64,000 nucleotides of DNA, taken from assembly GCF_013201705.1 (NCBI RefSeq), contig NZ_CP053837.1, positions 806,001 through 870,000 of the forward strand, given 5' to 3'. Shown here in pieces: positions 43,889-53,096 of the stretch; position 1 is the stretch's first letter; every line of letters begins with the position of its first letter. The notes below the pieces were generated by a model, which saw only the letters and a list, made by a program, of their open reading frames with translations, made no database searches and was not told the DNA's origin. Both the position numbers and the translations under genes were made by a program. The stretch comes from Aliarcobacter faecis. Its GTDB lineage: Bacteria; Campylobacterota; Campylobacteria; Campylobacterales; Arcobacteraceae.

Positions 43889-45787
43889 ATGAAAAAAATA
43901 TTATTAGGGCTTGTTGCTATTGTTTTAATTATACTTGCTGTTTGTTTTACTCTTAGAAGTAATGTGAATGGTAAAATAGATGCAAAGATAGAGGAGCTTA
44001 AAACAAATGGTTTTAGTGTAACATATAATAAAAAAGATGTTCCACTAAAAATAGAAGCTGAAGGAAAAATAGAGATTTCTGATTCTCAAAAAGCACTTGA
44101 TTATTTGATTAAAATTCAAGATGAAGGAGAGTTTAAAAAGAGCTTTGAAAAAGTTGTAAAAGTTATAGATAAGCAGATGATTGAACAAGCTTTACTAGGA
44201 GTTAGTTTTGATTATGATTTTAATATAAATCTTTTAAGCTCAAAACTTGATTTAAATCTATATTTAACAAAATTCTCAAATAGTTTAATGCAAGTTTTAT
44301 CATCAGAAGACCAGACAAAAGGTTTATCAGCTATGTTAAAAAATAGAGATTTTCAGATAAATGTTGATGAAAACTCAAACTATAAAATAAAAGATATAAA
44401 TTATGTTGTTCCGGCGGAAGGGACTATTAGTTTTCAAGGAATGAGAGGAGATAAAAAGAATTTAAATATAGATTTAATCAAATTTGATGCTAAAAAAGAT
44501 AACTTTATATTTTCTTTTGAAGGAATAAAAAGTTTTTATGAAGAAAAACCAAATAAAGCTATTGATTCAAAATTTAATATAGAAAACATAAAGGTTATTG
44601 ATAGTAAATTTAATTTTGATATGAAGGGTTTAAAAACTTTATCTACTCAAAAAGTACTAAATGACTTACTTGAAGCTGATACAAAAATAGCTTTTGACTC
44701 TTTATCTTTTAAAAATTTTGATAATTTAAATACAACTATAGAAAACTCTTTTATTGAATTGAGTTTAAGTAAAATTCCATTTACAAAATATGAAGAGTTT
44801 CTTGATACTTACTATTCGCTATCTGATAATCAGGAGAATTTAGATAACTTCTCAAAAAAAGCACAAGAGTTTTTTCAAGATATTTCAAAAGCTGGTATTG
44901 AGATAAAAATAAATGCGAATTCAAAAGGGTTTAGTGCACTTCATAAAGAGTGGTTTAAAGAGATTGATTTAAAATCAAACTTTAATTTAAATAAAAATTT
45001 ATCAAATATGAAGTTTGAAGGTCTTGATGATATTTTTGAAACTATAGGTATAGAGTTAAAAGTTGATAATAATTCAGCTGAGACTATCTATAAAGAGTTA
45101 GGATTAAATCAAGCAAATATAAATTTAGTTGATTCAGAAGATAAAAAATTTAAAGTTTTTAAAGCCGAATTAAAAGAAGATGGAATTTATGTAAATAATA
45201 GTTTAACTTTGCCAAAAGCTGTTTTGAAATTTCCAAAAAAAGAGATAGAAAACTCTTATGTAGATGATCTTGAAGCAGAAGATTATCCACAAGTTATTGA
45301 AGATGATTCAAATATCTCTTATGACTATAAAATGATTGATAAAGATACTTTAAGAGTAAATTTTAAATATAAAACTTCTTTACCTTCTATTTCAAATGGT
45401 GGAATATCTGTATCTTTCCCACAATTTAATGATGATTCTAATATAAAGACAAAAACAGTTCAAAACTTTAAAAAATTAGATGTTTTTAAAAAAGGAGATA
45501 CTCTTTATAGTGGTTTATTAAATAAAAATATAGTTGCTGAATATTTAATGATAGAAGCTTTTGATGAAAACTGGAAAGATATAAATATAGAAAAAGAGTT
45601 TACTTTAGATATCGATGTATCAAAAATGGATGATTTTTTAGAGATGAATTTAAGAGGATATTCAACTGCTACTGATGGAATAAATTATGAACTTTTACCA
45701 AATTTTAGTGATACAAAAGATCAACAAGCATACTATATAAAAATTGCTGATATAGATTTACAAAAAGAGAAAGCTAAATTTAAATAG
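43889..45787 (+). CDS. DUF945 family exported protein, copy 2
   Basis: The 632-residue protein has the same layout as its upstream neighbour: N-terminal anchor MKKILLGLVAIVLIILAVCF, SKLDLNLYLTKFS near residue 118, and DTLRVNFKYKTSLPSISNGG with LDIDVSKMDDFLEMNLRGYS at the end. Similarity between the copies is strongest in the last ~130 residues and weak in the middle, so the duplication is old. The spacing of 11 bases means both are expressed together. Function is unknown. Confidence 0.85.
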   Translation: MKKILLGLVAIVLIILAVCFTLRSNVNGKIDAKIEELKTNGFSVTYNKKDVPLKIEAEGKIEISDSQKALDYLIKIQDEGEFKKSFEKVVKVIDKQMIEQALLGVSFDYDFNINLLSSKLDLNLYLTKFSNSLMQVLSSEDQTKGLSAMLKNRDFQINVDENSNYKIKDINYVVPAEGTISFQGMRGDKKNLNIDLIKFDAKKDNFIFSFEGIKSFYEEKPNKAIDSKFNIENIKVIDSKFNFDMKGLKTLSTQKVLNDLLEADTKIAFDSLSFKNFDNLNTTIENSFIELSLSKIPFTKYEEFLDTYYSLSDNQENLDNFSKKAQEFFQDISKAGIEIKINANSKGFSALHKEWFKEIDLKSNFNLNKNLSNMKFEGLDDIFETIGIELKVDNNSAETIYKELGLNQANINLVDSEDKKFKVFKAELKEDGIYVNNSLTLPKAVLKFPKKEIENSYVDDLEAEDYPQVIEDDSNISYDYKMIDKDTLRVNFKYKTSLPSISNGGISVSFPQFNDDSNIKTKTVQNFKKLDVFKKGDTLYSGLLNKNIVAEYLMIEAFDENWKDINIEKEFTLDIDVSKMDDFLEMNLRGYSTATDGINYELLPNFSDTKDQQAYYIKIADIDLQKEKAKFK

Positions 45788-45789
45788 AG

Positions 45790-45814
45790 ATATTTAGGCA
45801 TTTTGCCTAAATAT
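45790..45814. terminator. Terminator after the DUF945 pair
   Basis: ATATTTAGGCA / TGCCTAAATAT form an 11-bp stem with a TTT loop, followed by TTTCTCTTTTTTTC. The convergent DUF3817 gene ends inside it. Confidence 0.85.
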
Positions 45815-46106
45815 TTTCTCTTTTTTTCATAATATTTTTTTCTATTAAAATAAATAAAAATGGAATTAAAGAGTAGATAAATAGTTTTAAACTAAAACTA
45901 AAGCTCCACTTATATCTTTTCATAGCTCCATATAATGCAATACAAAAAAGAATAAAAAATATTCCATGCATCATTCCAAAAATCTTAACAGCTTGTGGTT
46001 CAGCAAAAAAGTATTTTAAGGGCATTGCAAAAAATACCAATATCAAATATGATAATCCTTCAATAATGGAAATCGTTCTAAATTGAGAAAATTTTGTTCT
46101 AAGCAT
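45807..46106 (-). CDS. DUF3817 small membrane protein
   Basis: The 99-residue protein has three hydrophobic helices (about 14-32, 41-62, 69-88). It shows FRTISIIEGLSYLILVF near the start and IFGMMHGIFFILFCIALYGA in the middle, the conserved blocks of DUF3817 (YdzA-like). It ends with a basic tail. Function is unknown. It is convergent with the DUF945 pair and divergent from the radical SAM gene. Confidence 0.85.
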   Translation of the reverse strand: MLRTKFSQFRTISIIEGLSYLILVFFAMPLKYFFAEPQAVKIFGMMHGIFFILFCIALYGAMKRYKWSFSFSLKLFIYSLIPFLFILIEKNIMKKRENI

Positions 46107-46181
46107 CTTATTCCTTATAATTTTTTTGCTAAATTATAGTAAATAAAACTATATAAAAGCTTAGTATAACACCATTTTAAG

Positions 46182-46187
46182 TAAAAT
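46182..46187 (+). promoter_or_regulatory. -10-like element for a second leaderless transcript
   Basis: TAAAAT ends exactly 7 bases before the ATG at 46195 (CCGCCCT between), the same geometry as at 15723. No Shine-Dalgarno site is present. Confidence 0.4.
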
Positions 46188-46194
46188 CCGCCCT

Positions 46195-47721
46195 ATGATA
46201 GAAGAGAAAAATATAATTTTAACAACCTTAAACTCAAGATTTTCACATTCAAGTTTATCTTTAAGATACCTTTTTGCAAACTTAAAAGAGCTAAAAGATA
46301 GTGCAAAAATCTTAGAGTTTGTAATAAATAGTCAAAACCAAACAATAGTTGAAGAGATTTTACTTTATAAACCAAAAATTGTAGGAATTTCTACATATAT
46401 TTGGAATGCTAGTGATGTAGCACAAATTGTCAAATATATAAAATTGATTAGTCCTAATACTATTGTAATTTTAGGTGGTCCAGAGATTAGTCATCTTCCA
46501 CATAGAGTTGATTTTGAAAGTGCAGACTATTTTATATTTGGAGAGGGTGAAGTATCTTTATATAATTTATGTAAAAATATTTTAGGTGGAATTAGACCAA
46601 AAGATAAAATAATTCAGGCAAAACCAGTAGAGTTTGATAAAATTGCACTTCCTTATGACTACTATACAGATTTTGATATAAAAAATAGACATATTTATAT
46701 AGAAAGTAGTAGAGGTTGTCCTTTTACTTGTGAGTTTTGTTTATCCTCTATTGATTCAACTATGAGATATTTGCCCATTGATGTTTTTCTAAATGAGATT
46801 GATAAATTATGGAATAGGGGTGCAAGGAACTATAAATTTATAGATAGAACTTTTAATCTAAAAATATCTTATGCAAAAGCTATTTTAGAATATTTCTTAG
46901 CAAAAGATGAGGATTGTTTTTTACATTTTGAGGTAATTCCTGATAACTTCCCTCAAGAGCTAAGAGAGCTTTTAAAACAGTTTAAGGCTGGAAGTTTACA
47001 ACTTGAAGTTGGTATTCAAACTTTAAATTTAGAGGTTGCAAAAAATATAAATAGAAATTTAAGAATTGATAAAATAAAAGATAATCTTGCTTTTTTAGAT
47101 AAAGAGACAAAAGCACATGTTCATATAGATTTAATTGTAGGACTTCCTAGTGAGAATATAGAGAGTTTTAGTGCAAATTTAGATTTACTTTATACATTAA
47201 GTAGTGGTGAAATACAAATAGGAATTTTAAAGAAACTTTCAGGAACTACATTAAATAGGCATGATGAAATTTATGGAATGGTTTATAATCCAAATCCACC
47301 TTATGATATTTTGAGAAATAATCTTATAGATTTCTCACTTATGCAAGATATGAAAAGATTTGCTAGGTTTTGGGATATTGTTTACAATAGTGGAAATTTT
47401 ATAAAAACTTCTAAACTTCTTTTTAAAGATGGAAAGATTTTTGATAATTTCTTTGATTTTTCTAAATGGATTTATAAAAGAAGTGAAAGTACACATAAAA
47501 TTTCACTTGATAGAGTTGCAGAATACTTATTTGAGTATTTAAGTAAAATGTATGATGAAGAGCTAATCATAAAAACAATTTTAGATGATGTTATGGTAAT
47601 AGATGGAAGAAAAATCCCACCATTTTTGAAAAAGTATAAAAAATATGAGAAAGATTTTATACAAATAGAACAGAATAAATCGAATAAAAGACAAATTTTA
47701 AGAAAGGAAAATAATGAATAA
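46195..47721 (+). CDS. B12-binding radical SAM protein (DUF4080 type)
   Basis: The 508-residue protein starts with a cobalamin-binding-like Rossmann domain (about 1-140; GISTYIWNASDVAQI, VILGGPEISHLP). The radical SAM core follows, with the cluster motif RGCPFTCEFC at about 173-182. A C-terminal DUF4080-like domain (about 365-480) includes FARFWDIVYNSGNF. Members of this group have no assigned reaction; methyl transfer or related chemistry is possible. Its last 8 bases overlap the start of the DUF481 gene, so the two are coupled. Confidence 0.88.
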   Translation: MIEEKNIILTTLNSRFSHSSLSLRYLFANLKELKDSAKILEFVINSQNQTIVEEILLYKPKIVGISTYIWNASDVAQIVKYIKLISPNTIVILGGPEISHLPHRVDFESADYFIFGEGEVSLYNLCKNILGGIRPKDKIIQAKPVEFDKIALPYDYYTDFDIKNRHIYIESSRGCPFTCEFCLSSIDSTMRYLPIDVFLNEIDKLWNRGARNYKFIDRTFNLKISYAKAILEYFLAKDEDCFLHFEVIPDNFPQELRELLKQFKAGSLQLEVGIQTLNLEVAKNINRNLRIDKIKDNLAFLDKETKAHVHIDLIVGLPSENIESFSANLDLLYTLSSGEIQIGILKKLSGTTLNRHDEIYGMVYNPNPPYDILRNNLIDFSLMQDMKRFARFWDIVYNSGNFIKTSKLLFKDGKIFDNFFDFSKWIYKRSESTHKISLDRVAEYLFEYLSKMYDEELIIKTILDDVMVIDGRKIPPFLKKYKKYEKDFIQIEQNKSNKRQILRKENNE

Positions 47722-48409
47722 AAAAATATTGATTTTTGCACTTTTATATTCTAGTTTACATGCTGAAACTAAAGTAGAAAATCGTGCAGAACTATCTTAT
47801 GTAAATAGTAGTGGGAATACAAATACTAGTTCTCTAAATGGATCTATTTTAACTGAAGTAAATTTTGGTGATAGAGAGGTAAAAGCAAAAGCTAATATCT
47901 TTAGAAGTAAAGATAATAATGAAAAATCAGCAAATAAATATGAATTAGATGTAGATTATAATCATATGATAGGAGATAGACTTTATACTTATATGGGAGT
48001 TTATTATATAAATGATGAATTTTCTGATTATGATTCAAGATTAAATATTGGACCTGGACTTGGATATAAATTTATCTATACAGATGATGAACTTTTAGAT
48101 ATTCAAGGTGGACTTGATTATGCGGTTGATAAGTTTGAAGATGGTAGTAAAGATGAATATGTTGCTCCAAGAACAGAACTTAACTATAAATATAAGATTA
48201 AAGAAAATATTGAATTCAAACAGATGTTGAGTTATTTGGTCTCAATGGAAGATAGTAAAAAGTATTTCTTTACGAGTGAAACAGGAGTTGCTGTAAAGAT
48301 GGTTGAGAATCTGTCTTTGGGTGCTAATTATAGATTGGATTATGTAAATCAAACTGAAAAAAAGAAATTAGATAGAAAATTCTTAACTTCTTTAATATAT
48401 GATTTTTAA
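47714..48409 (+). CDS. DUF481 outer-membrane protein (YdiY-like)
   Basis: The 231-residue protein has a signal peptide (MNKKILIFALLYSSLHA) and an all-beta mature part. It contains ENRAELSYVNSSGNTNTSS, the DUF481 start, then alternating strands and a terminal FLTSLIYDF ending in phenylalanine, as outer-membrane barrels do. Function is unknown. The ATG lies inside the end of the radical SAM gene, with AGAAAGGAAA as ribosome site. Confidence 0.88.
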   Translation: MNKKILIFALLYSSLHAETKVENRAELSYVNSSGNTNTSSLNGSILTEVNFGDREVKAKANIFRSKDNNEKSANKYELDVDYNHMIGDRLYTYMGVYYINDEFSDYDSRLNIGPGLGYKFIYTDDELLDIQGGLDYAVDKFEDGSKDEYVAPRTELNYKYKIKENIEFKQMLSYLVSMEDSKKYFFTSETGVAVKMVENLSLGANYRLDYVNQTEKKKLDRKFLTSLIYDF

Positions 48410-48447
48410 TTTATAACTTGGACTTTTTTAAGAGTCTGAGTTATAAA
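48410..48447. terminator. Bidirectional hairpin after the DUF481 gene
   Basis: TTTATAACT (48410-48418) pairs with AGTTATAAA (48439-48447), with an inner GACT / AGTC pair. It lies between convergent genes. Confidence 0.65.
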
Positions 48448-48465
48448 TATTATTTATTGAAAATA

Positions 48466-49323
48466 TCAATTTCTATTTTTTGTTATATAAATAAAAATAG
48501 ATAGAGATAAAACTATAAATCCTACACCTAATATTAAATATAGGGCATTTATCATTTGATTATAATCATTTATTGCTATTTTAAATACAACAAGAAGAGC
48601 TTCTATAAAAAGGGCTATTATGATTGTAATGATAAATTTTGTTAAAACTTTATATTCTGATTTCTCATTTTTAGAGTAACTTTTAAATAAAACTTCTTGT
48701 TCTAAAATGGTTTTTGCTAAATCAAATATTGCTAACCCTAAAGTTAAAGCAATAATTGGCTTAAAAATATAGTCTATTGATAAATTGTGATTTATAAAAG
48801 AGCTTATAAAATCGTATAGAGAGTAAAAAATTGTAAAAAGTGCCAAAGTAATCATTATTGAACAGACAATAATATAAAAACTTTTACTTAAGAAATTAAA
48901 ATTTTTGTTTATTTCTAAAAAGCCAAGTTTCTTTAAAAGAGATTCTAAATTAAAATCTAAAAATACAATAACATCATTTAATTTTATTATAGTTGTGATA
49001 CAAGTTTTACCAGTTGCACTACTTATATAAGGTCGTGTGATAGCTACTTTTTCATTTTCTAAATTGATATTATCTAGTAGATATTGTCTATTTCTACCAA
49101 TTGGTTTATTCACAATTTTATTTCTAAAGATATTTGGTGAAATTTGATTTAAACTAGATATATCACAAATATAAAGCAATTCTAAAGATGGAAATAGCTT
49201 GAAAAGTTGTTGGTAGTTGTTGTCAGATTTGGATTTTAAATCACCTATATTATAAATGCTCTCTTTTATAAAAATCTCTATATTTTTTTGATTTTTATTG
49301 TATATGTCTATAAATTCTTCCAT
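48466..49323 (-). CDS. PDC/Cache-like sensor protein with four membrane helices and no output domain
   Basis: The 285-residue protein begins with a helix and then a region (about 30-130) resembling single PDC/Cache sensors: LFPSLELLYICDISSLNQIS, then a segment VAITRPYISSATGKTCITTI typical of the ligand-pocket strand. Four hydrophobic helices follow (about 148-168, 182-203, 227-248, 258-279). No kinase, GGDEF or chemotaxis module is present. An N-terminal sensor without a preceding membrane helix is unusual and may be cytoplasmic. It probably works with a partner. Confidence 0.65.
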   Translation of the reverse strand: MEEFIDIYNKNQKNIEIFIKESIYNIGDLKSKSDNNYQQLFKLFPSLELLYICDISSLNQISPNIFRNKIVNKPIGRNRQYLLDNINLENEKVAITRPYISSATGKTCITTIIKLNDVIVFLDFNLESLLKKLGFLEINKNFNFLSKSFYIIVCSIMITLALFTIFYSLYDFISSFINHNLSIDYIFKPIIALTLGLAIFDLAKTILEQEVLFKSYSKNEKSEYKVLTKFIITIIIALFIEALLVVFKIAINDYNQMINALYLILGVGFIVLSLSIFIYITKNRN

Positions 49324-49392
49324 ATAAAATCCTTTTTAACCTGAAATTGTAGCAAAAGGTTTCATAAAAATAAGTAATTCTAATTTAGATTG

Positions 49393-49418
49393 TTAAGTAA
49401 GTAAAATTACTTACTTAA
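49393..49418 (-). terminator. Perfect palindrome downstream of the DUF808 gene
   Basis: TTAAGTAAGTAA / TTACTTACTTAA pair over 12 bp with two bases between, two bases past the DUF808 stop codon. It could fold as a terminator. Its near-continuous symmetry could also be a protein-binding site. Confidence 0.6.
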
Positions 49419-49420
49419 TT

Positions 49421-50512
49421 TTATTTTTTAAATATTTTAATAAATATTGGTACTATTAAAACTACAATATAACCAACAATTGCACCTAATAATATTTCAC
49501 TAAAAAATCCACCAAGAGGAATAATTTTTATAGTTTCATCAAAAGATTGTAAAATATGTGTTTCATGAGCAATTATCCCACCACCTACTGCAAGCATAGC
49601 AATAGTTCCTAAAATACCAATAGTTTTTATTATATAAGGCATAGATTTTACAAAACTATTCCCAACTCTTTTTAGAAGCAAACTTTTTTTCTCTTGTAGA
49701 TAAAAACCAATATCATCAAGTTTTATAATAAAAGCAACAATTCCATAAACAAAAACTGTAGTTAAAACTCCAACACAGATTAAAACTATAAGTTTAGTTA
49801 TAAAATCACTATTATCAAGTAGGCTTAAACTTATTACTATAATTTCAAAAGATAAGATAAAATCAGTTTTTACAGCACTTTTTACTTTTTCATTTTCGAA
49901 GTTTTCGTTTGAAAGTTCTTTTGAATTAGTATCTAGGCTATCTTCACTATGATGCCCAAATTTTTCTAAAATACTTTCAACTCCCTCATAGGCTAAATAT
50001 GCTCCACCAATGATTAAAATAGGTGCAATGGCCCAAGGTGCAAGATAGCTTAAAAGTAAAACGATAGGAATAATGATAAATTTATTTATAAAACTCCCTT
50101 TAGCAATTTTATAAACTATTGGTAACTCTCTTAAAGCTGCTTTTCTCTTTGCTTCAAGTATTGCTACTTCTCTTATATGTTCAAGCTCTTTAATAATCTC
50201 TTTTTGAGCTTTTTCATCTAATTTTTTTATATTTTCTTGTAACTCTTCAAGAGATTTTGCTTTTTCTAACTCTTTTTTTAGAATTTCAGAAGTTGTTTCA
50301 TTTGTAAAGTTTGCAATTGCTGCTAAGTCATCAACTAAAAGACCACTTGATTTAATACTAGCGAGTTTTGTATATGTTGCAATATCATCAAAAAGTAATC
50401 CTATATCATCAAGAGAAGTTGCAAGAGATTTTGCAGTTGTTGCCATAGTTTTTCCAGCAAGTGAACCAATATCATCTGCTAAAATAGATAAATAGCCTAA
50501 GATTCCAGCCAT
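49421..50512 (-). CDS. DUF808 family inner membrane protein (YedI-like)
   Basis: The 363-residue protein starts MAGILGYLSILADDIGSLAG, with DDIG repeated, then DDLAAIANFTNE, the hallmark of DUF808/YedI. Several membrane helices follow from about residue 145 on (LLLSYLAPWAIAPILIIGGAYLAYEG and four more). It is longer than E. coli YedI (about 305) because of a charged helical insert at about 80-120. Function is unknown. The gene is monocistronic and is flanked by a strong palindrome. Confidence 0.9.
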   Translation of the reverse strand: MAGILGYLSILADDIGSLAGKTMATTAKSLATSLDDIGLLFDDIATYTKLASIKSSGLLVDDLAAIANFTNETTSEILKKELEKAKSLEELQENIKKLDEKAQKEIIKELEHIREVAILEAKRKAALRELPIVYKIAKGSFINKFIIIPIVLLLSYLAPWAIAPILIIGGAYLAYEGVESILEKFGHHSEDSLDTNSKELSNENFENEKVKSAVKTDFILSFEIIVISLSLLDNSDFITKLIVLICVGVLTTVFVYGIVAFIIKLDDIGFYLQEKKSLLLKRVGNSFVKSMPYIIKTIGILGTIAMLAVGGGIIAHETHILQSFDETIKIIPLGGFFSEILLGAIVGYIVVLIVPIFIKIFKK

Positions 50513-50586
50513 TAAATTCCTTTTTATAGTTTTTAAATTAGAATATTATTTAAGATTTACTAATTAAATAATAAAAAGGAAAATTT

Positions 50587-50667
50587 TTGAATTATAGTAA
50601 AATTATTTTTGCACTTTTAGTGTTATATATTTTAGCTGATATGTTTAATACATATTTTATAAAATAG
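50587..50667 (+). CDS. Possible 26-residue membrane microprotein
   Basis: A TTG at 50587 lies 6 bases after AAAAGGA and opens 26 codons: MNYSKIIFALLVLYILADMF and six more residues. The product would be a single hydrophobic helix with a basic start and a Lys end. The frame lies in the gap between two leftward genes. Ribosome site and composition are in favour; size and TTG start are against. Confidence 0.35.
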   Translation: MNYSKIIFALLVLYILADMFNTYFIK

Positions 50668-50677
50668 ATTTTGAGAT

Positions 50678-51730
50678 TTAGTAATTTTCAATATTTTCAA
50701 AACTCCAATCATTATCTTTTAAGAGTTGGATTAATGTTTGTAAATTCTCTTTTCCATTAAATTTTTGAGAAAACATAAAATCATGCATCAATAAAATTAC
50801 TTTATTCTCCTTAATTGAAGAGTTGTTTTTATATATTTTTTCCATCTTTTCAAAAATCTCTTCAGCTGTTTGCATAGGTTTTCCATTTGATTCATATGGC
50901 CATTCAAGATCCCAACCATAGATGTAGTAACCCTCTTTAAAAATATTATCATAACCTATAATCTCTGTTTCTCTTTGAGGAAAAGGTATCATATTATCAT
51001 CTCTTTGTATATTTGGAAGTCTAAAAACATTTCGACCTGCAAGCCTAACAGGTAAAAAAGCTGATGATGTTTTTGAAACTCTATCTTTTGATATTATAGA
51101 GTTTGCATTTTTTATATCTTCTACTACTAAAATAGGATCACTATAAAATTTTTTATATCTGTTATTTGCATGTGAATATGTATGATTTGCAATAGTTATA
51201 TTTGAGAAACTCAAAGCTTCTTCATAAATAGTTTTAAAACTATTTATTTGAGAACCTATAAAAAACATAGTAATAGGAATATTCTCTTCATTTATAACTT
51301 CAATAATATTTTTTGTTGCTTTTAGTGGACCATCATCAAAAGTTAAAAATGCCACTTTTGGCATTTTTTGTTTTATATTTTTTACTTTTTGGTTTATTGG
51401 ATAAATCTCATATAACTCAAATTTTGAAATTTGATTATCTAATTTTAAGATAAATGGATGATATTTTTTTAGATTATCATCTAAACTCTCTTTTATATCA
51501 ATAGCTTCTTGTTTTGAACTAAAGATTCCATAGTTTGTTCTATATAAATTCCCTTTTTCTTTTGTAATAGTAATATCATATTTATGCTCTTTTAGTAAGC
51601 TATCTTTACAATAAACAGCATCTTTATAGTATTGATTGCTACAAATAGATATTGTATAAAATTCATCATTTGAAAATAGATTTATTGATAAATAGATTAA
51701 AATTAAAAAATTACGATAGAAGTAAAACAC
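50678..51730 (-). CDS. Polysaccharide deacetylase with N-terminal SPOR-like domain
   Basis: The 350-residue protein has a signal peptide or anchor (1-20). Residues ~24-100 look like a SPOR peptidoglycan-binding domain: FYTISICSNQ at the first strand and YRTNYGIFSSKQEAID later. The NodB domain starts KVAFLTFDDGP (about 125-134), has ITIANHTYSHANN (about 179-191) with the metal histidines, and ends with VILLMHDFMF. It should remove acetyl groups from peptidoglycan or another sugar polymer in the periplasm. The SPOR assignment is by pattern and less sure than NodB. Confidence 0.88.
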   Translation of the reverse strand: MFYFYRNFLILIYLSINLFSNDEFYTISICSNQYYKDAVYCKDSLLKEHKYDITITKEKGNLYRTNYGIFSSKQEAIDIKESLDDNLKKYHPFILKLDNQISKFELYEIYPINQKVKNIKQKMPKVAFLTFDDGPLKATKNIIEVINEENIPITMFFIGSQINSFKTIYEEALSFSNITIANHTYSHANNRYKKFYSDPILVVEDIKNANSIISKDRVSKTSSAFLPVRLAGRNVFRLPNIQRDDNMIPFPQRETEIIGYDNIFKEGYYIYGWDLEWPYESNGKPMQTAEEIFEKMEKIYKNNSSIKENKVILLMHDFMFSQKFNGKENLQTLIQLLKDNDWSFENIENY

Positions 51731-51761
51731 AAAATTCCCTAAAGGCTTAAATTCAATTCGG

Positions 51762-51767
51762 TATAAT
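51762..51767 (+). promoter_or_regulatory. Putative -10 (TATAAT) for the BaiN-like gene
   Basis: A perfect TATAAT (CGGTATAAT) lies 29 bases before the TTG start at 51797. Confidence 0.45.
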
Positions 51768-51796
51768 ACAAAAAACTCATTAAAAGAAGCGAAAAA

Positions 51797-53032
51797 TTGA
51801 ACAAAATTTATGATTTAATAGTAATTGGTGCAGGACCAGCAGGAATAATGGCAAGTATAAGTGCTGCAAAAGATAAAAAGAAAGTTTTACTATTAGAAAA
51901 GATGCCACAAATTGCACTAAAATTAAAAGCAACAGGTGGTGGAAAATGTAATCTTACAAATACTTTATCAAAAGATGATTTTATAGCCAAATTTGGTAAA
52001 AGTGGAAGATTTATAAAAGATGCATTAGAAAGTTTTACAAGAGATGATTTATTGGAATTTTTTGCTTCTATTGGAGTTGAAACTATTGCAAGAGATGGTT
52101 TTAGAATTTTCCCCATAAATCATAGTTCAACTATAATTTTAGACTCTTTATTGAATGAACTTATAAGATTGGAAGTTGAAGTAAAAACAGCAATAAAGAT
52201 AGAAGAAATTAAAAAATCTGAAAATATTTTTAATATAAAATCTGAAAATGAAGAGTTTAAATCAAAAAATTTAGTTCTAGCAACTGGAGGTTTAGGCTAT
52301 CCAACTTTAGGAGCGACAGGAGATGGCTATACTTTTGCTTCGTCTTTGGGACATATTATTACAAAAACACATCCAGCTATGATGCCCCTTTTTACGAAGG
52401 AGAAAAATTTTGCTTCTTGTAAGGCTGATACAATTGCAAAAGCAATATTAAAAGTAAATATTCCAAAATATAAAAATTTAAAACTTGTTGGAGATTTGAT
52501 TTTTACAAAAGAGGGGCTTAGAGGACCAGTTATTTTAGATTTTGCAAGAGAGATAACTCCTATATTGGCTAGTTATGATGAGGTTCCATTACTTATAAAT
52601 TTTTTAAAAGGTAAAAACGAAGAGGATATTTTTCAACATATAAAAAATGAGATATCAAAAAATCCTACAAATACAATTTTGCAAAATCTTGAGACTTTGT
52701 TAGCTTCAAGTGTTGCAAAAGAGATTTTAAATATTTGTCAAATTGATGAAAATCTTAGGTTTAAACAAATAGAGGGAGTAAAAAGAGAAAAGCTTGTAAA
52801 AACTTTGGCTTGGACACCTTTTACAATTATCGGGCATGATGGTTTTAAACAAGCTATGATAACAAGAGGTGGAGTAAGTCTTAAAGAGATAGACTCAAAA
52901 ACTATGCAAAGTAAAATTGTATCAGGGCTTTATTTTTGTGGAGAACTTGTAGATATTGATGGACCTTGTGGTGGATATAATCTACAATGGTCTTTTTCAA
53001 GTGGATATTTAGCTGGGAAATTGAGAAATTAA
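51797..53032 (+). CDS. BaiN/YhiN-type FAD-dependent oxidoreductase (HI0933 family)
   Basis: The 411-residue flavoprotein starts at TTG 51797; no upstream or nearby ATG keeps the FAD motif. DLIVIGAGPAGIMASISAAK (4-23) is the FAD dinucleotide fold, followed by the family motif KATGGGKCNLTNT. LVLATGGLGYPTLGATGDGY and the terminal FCGELVDIDGPCGGYNLQW also mark the HI0933 family. The physiological substrate of most members is unknown; a gut-bacterial relative reduces bile-acid intermediates. It is unlinked to its neighbours by function. Confidence 0.92.
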   Translation: MNKIYDLIVIGAGPAGIMASISAAKDKKKVLLLEKMPQIALKLKATGGGKCNLTNTLSKDDFIAKFGKSGRFIKDALESFTRDDLLEFFASIGVETIARDGFRIFPINHSSTIILDSLLNELIRLEVEVKTAIKIEEIKKSENIFNIKSENEEFKSKNLVLATGGLGYPTLGATGDGYTFASSLGHIITKTHPAMMPLFTKEKNFASCKADTIAKAILKVNIPKYKNLKLVGDLIFTKEGLRGPVILDFAREITPILASYDEVPLLINFLKGKNEEDIFQHIKNEISKNPTNTILQNLETLLASSVAKEILNICQIDENLRFKQIEGVKREKLVKTLAWTPFTIIGHDGFKQAMITRGGVSLKEIDSKTMQSKIVSGLYFCGELVDIDGPCGGYNLQWSFSSGYLAGKLRN

Positions 53033-53096
53033 ATTAGCACAAATTAGCAAAAATATAATATAATAGTAAACTAATCAAAAAAATAGGATTTATAAT

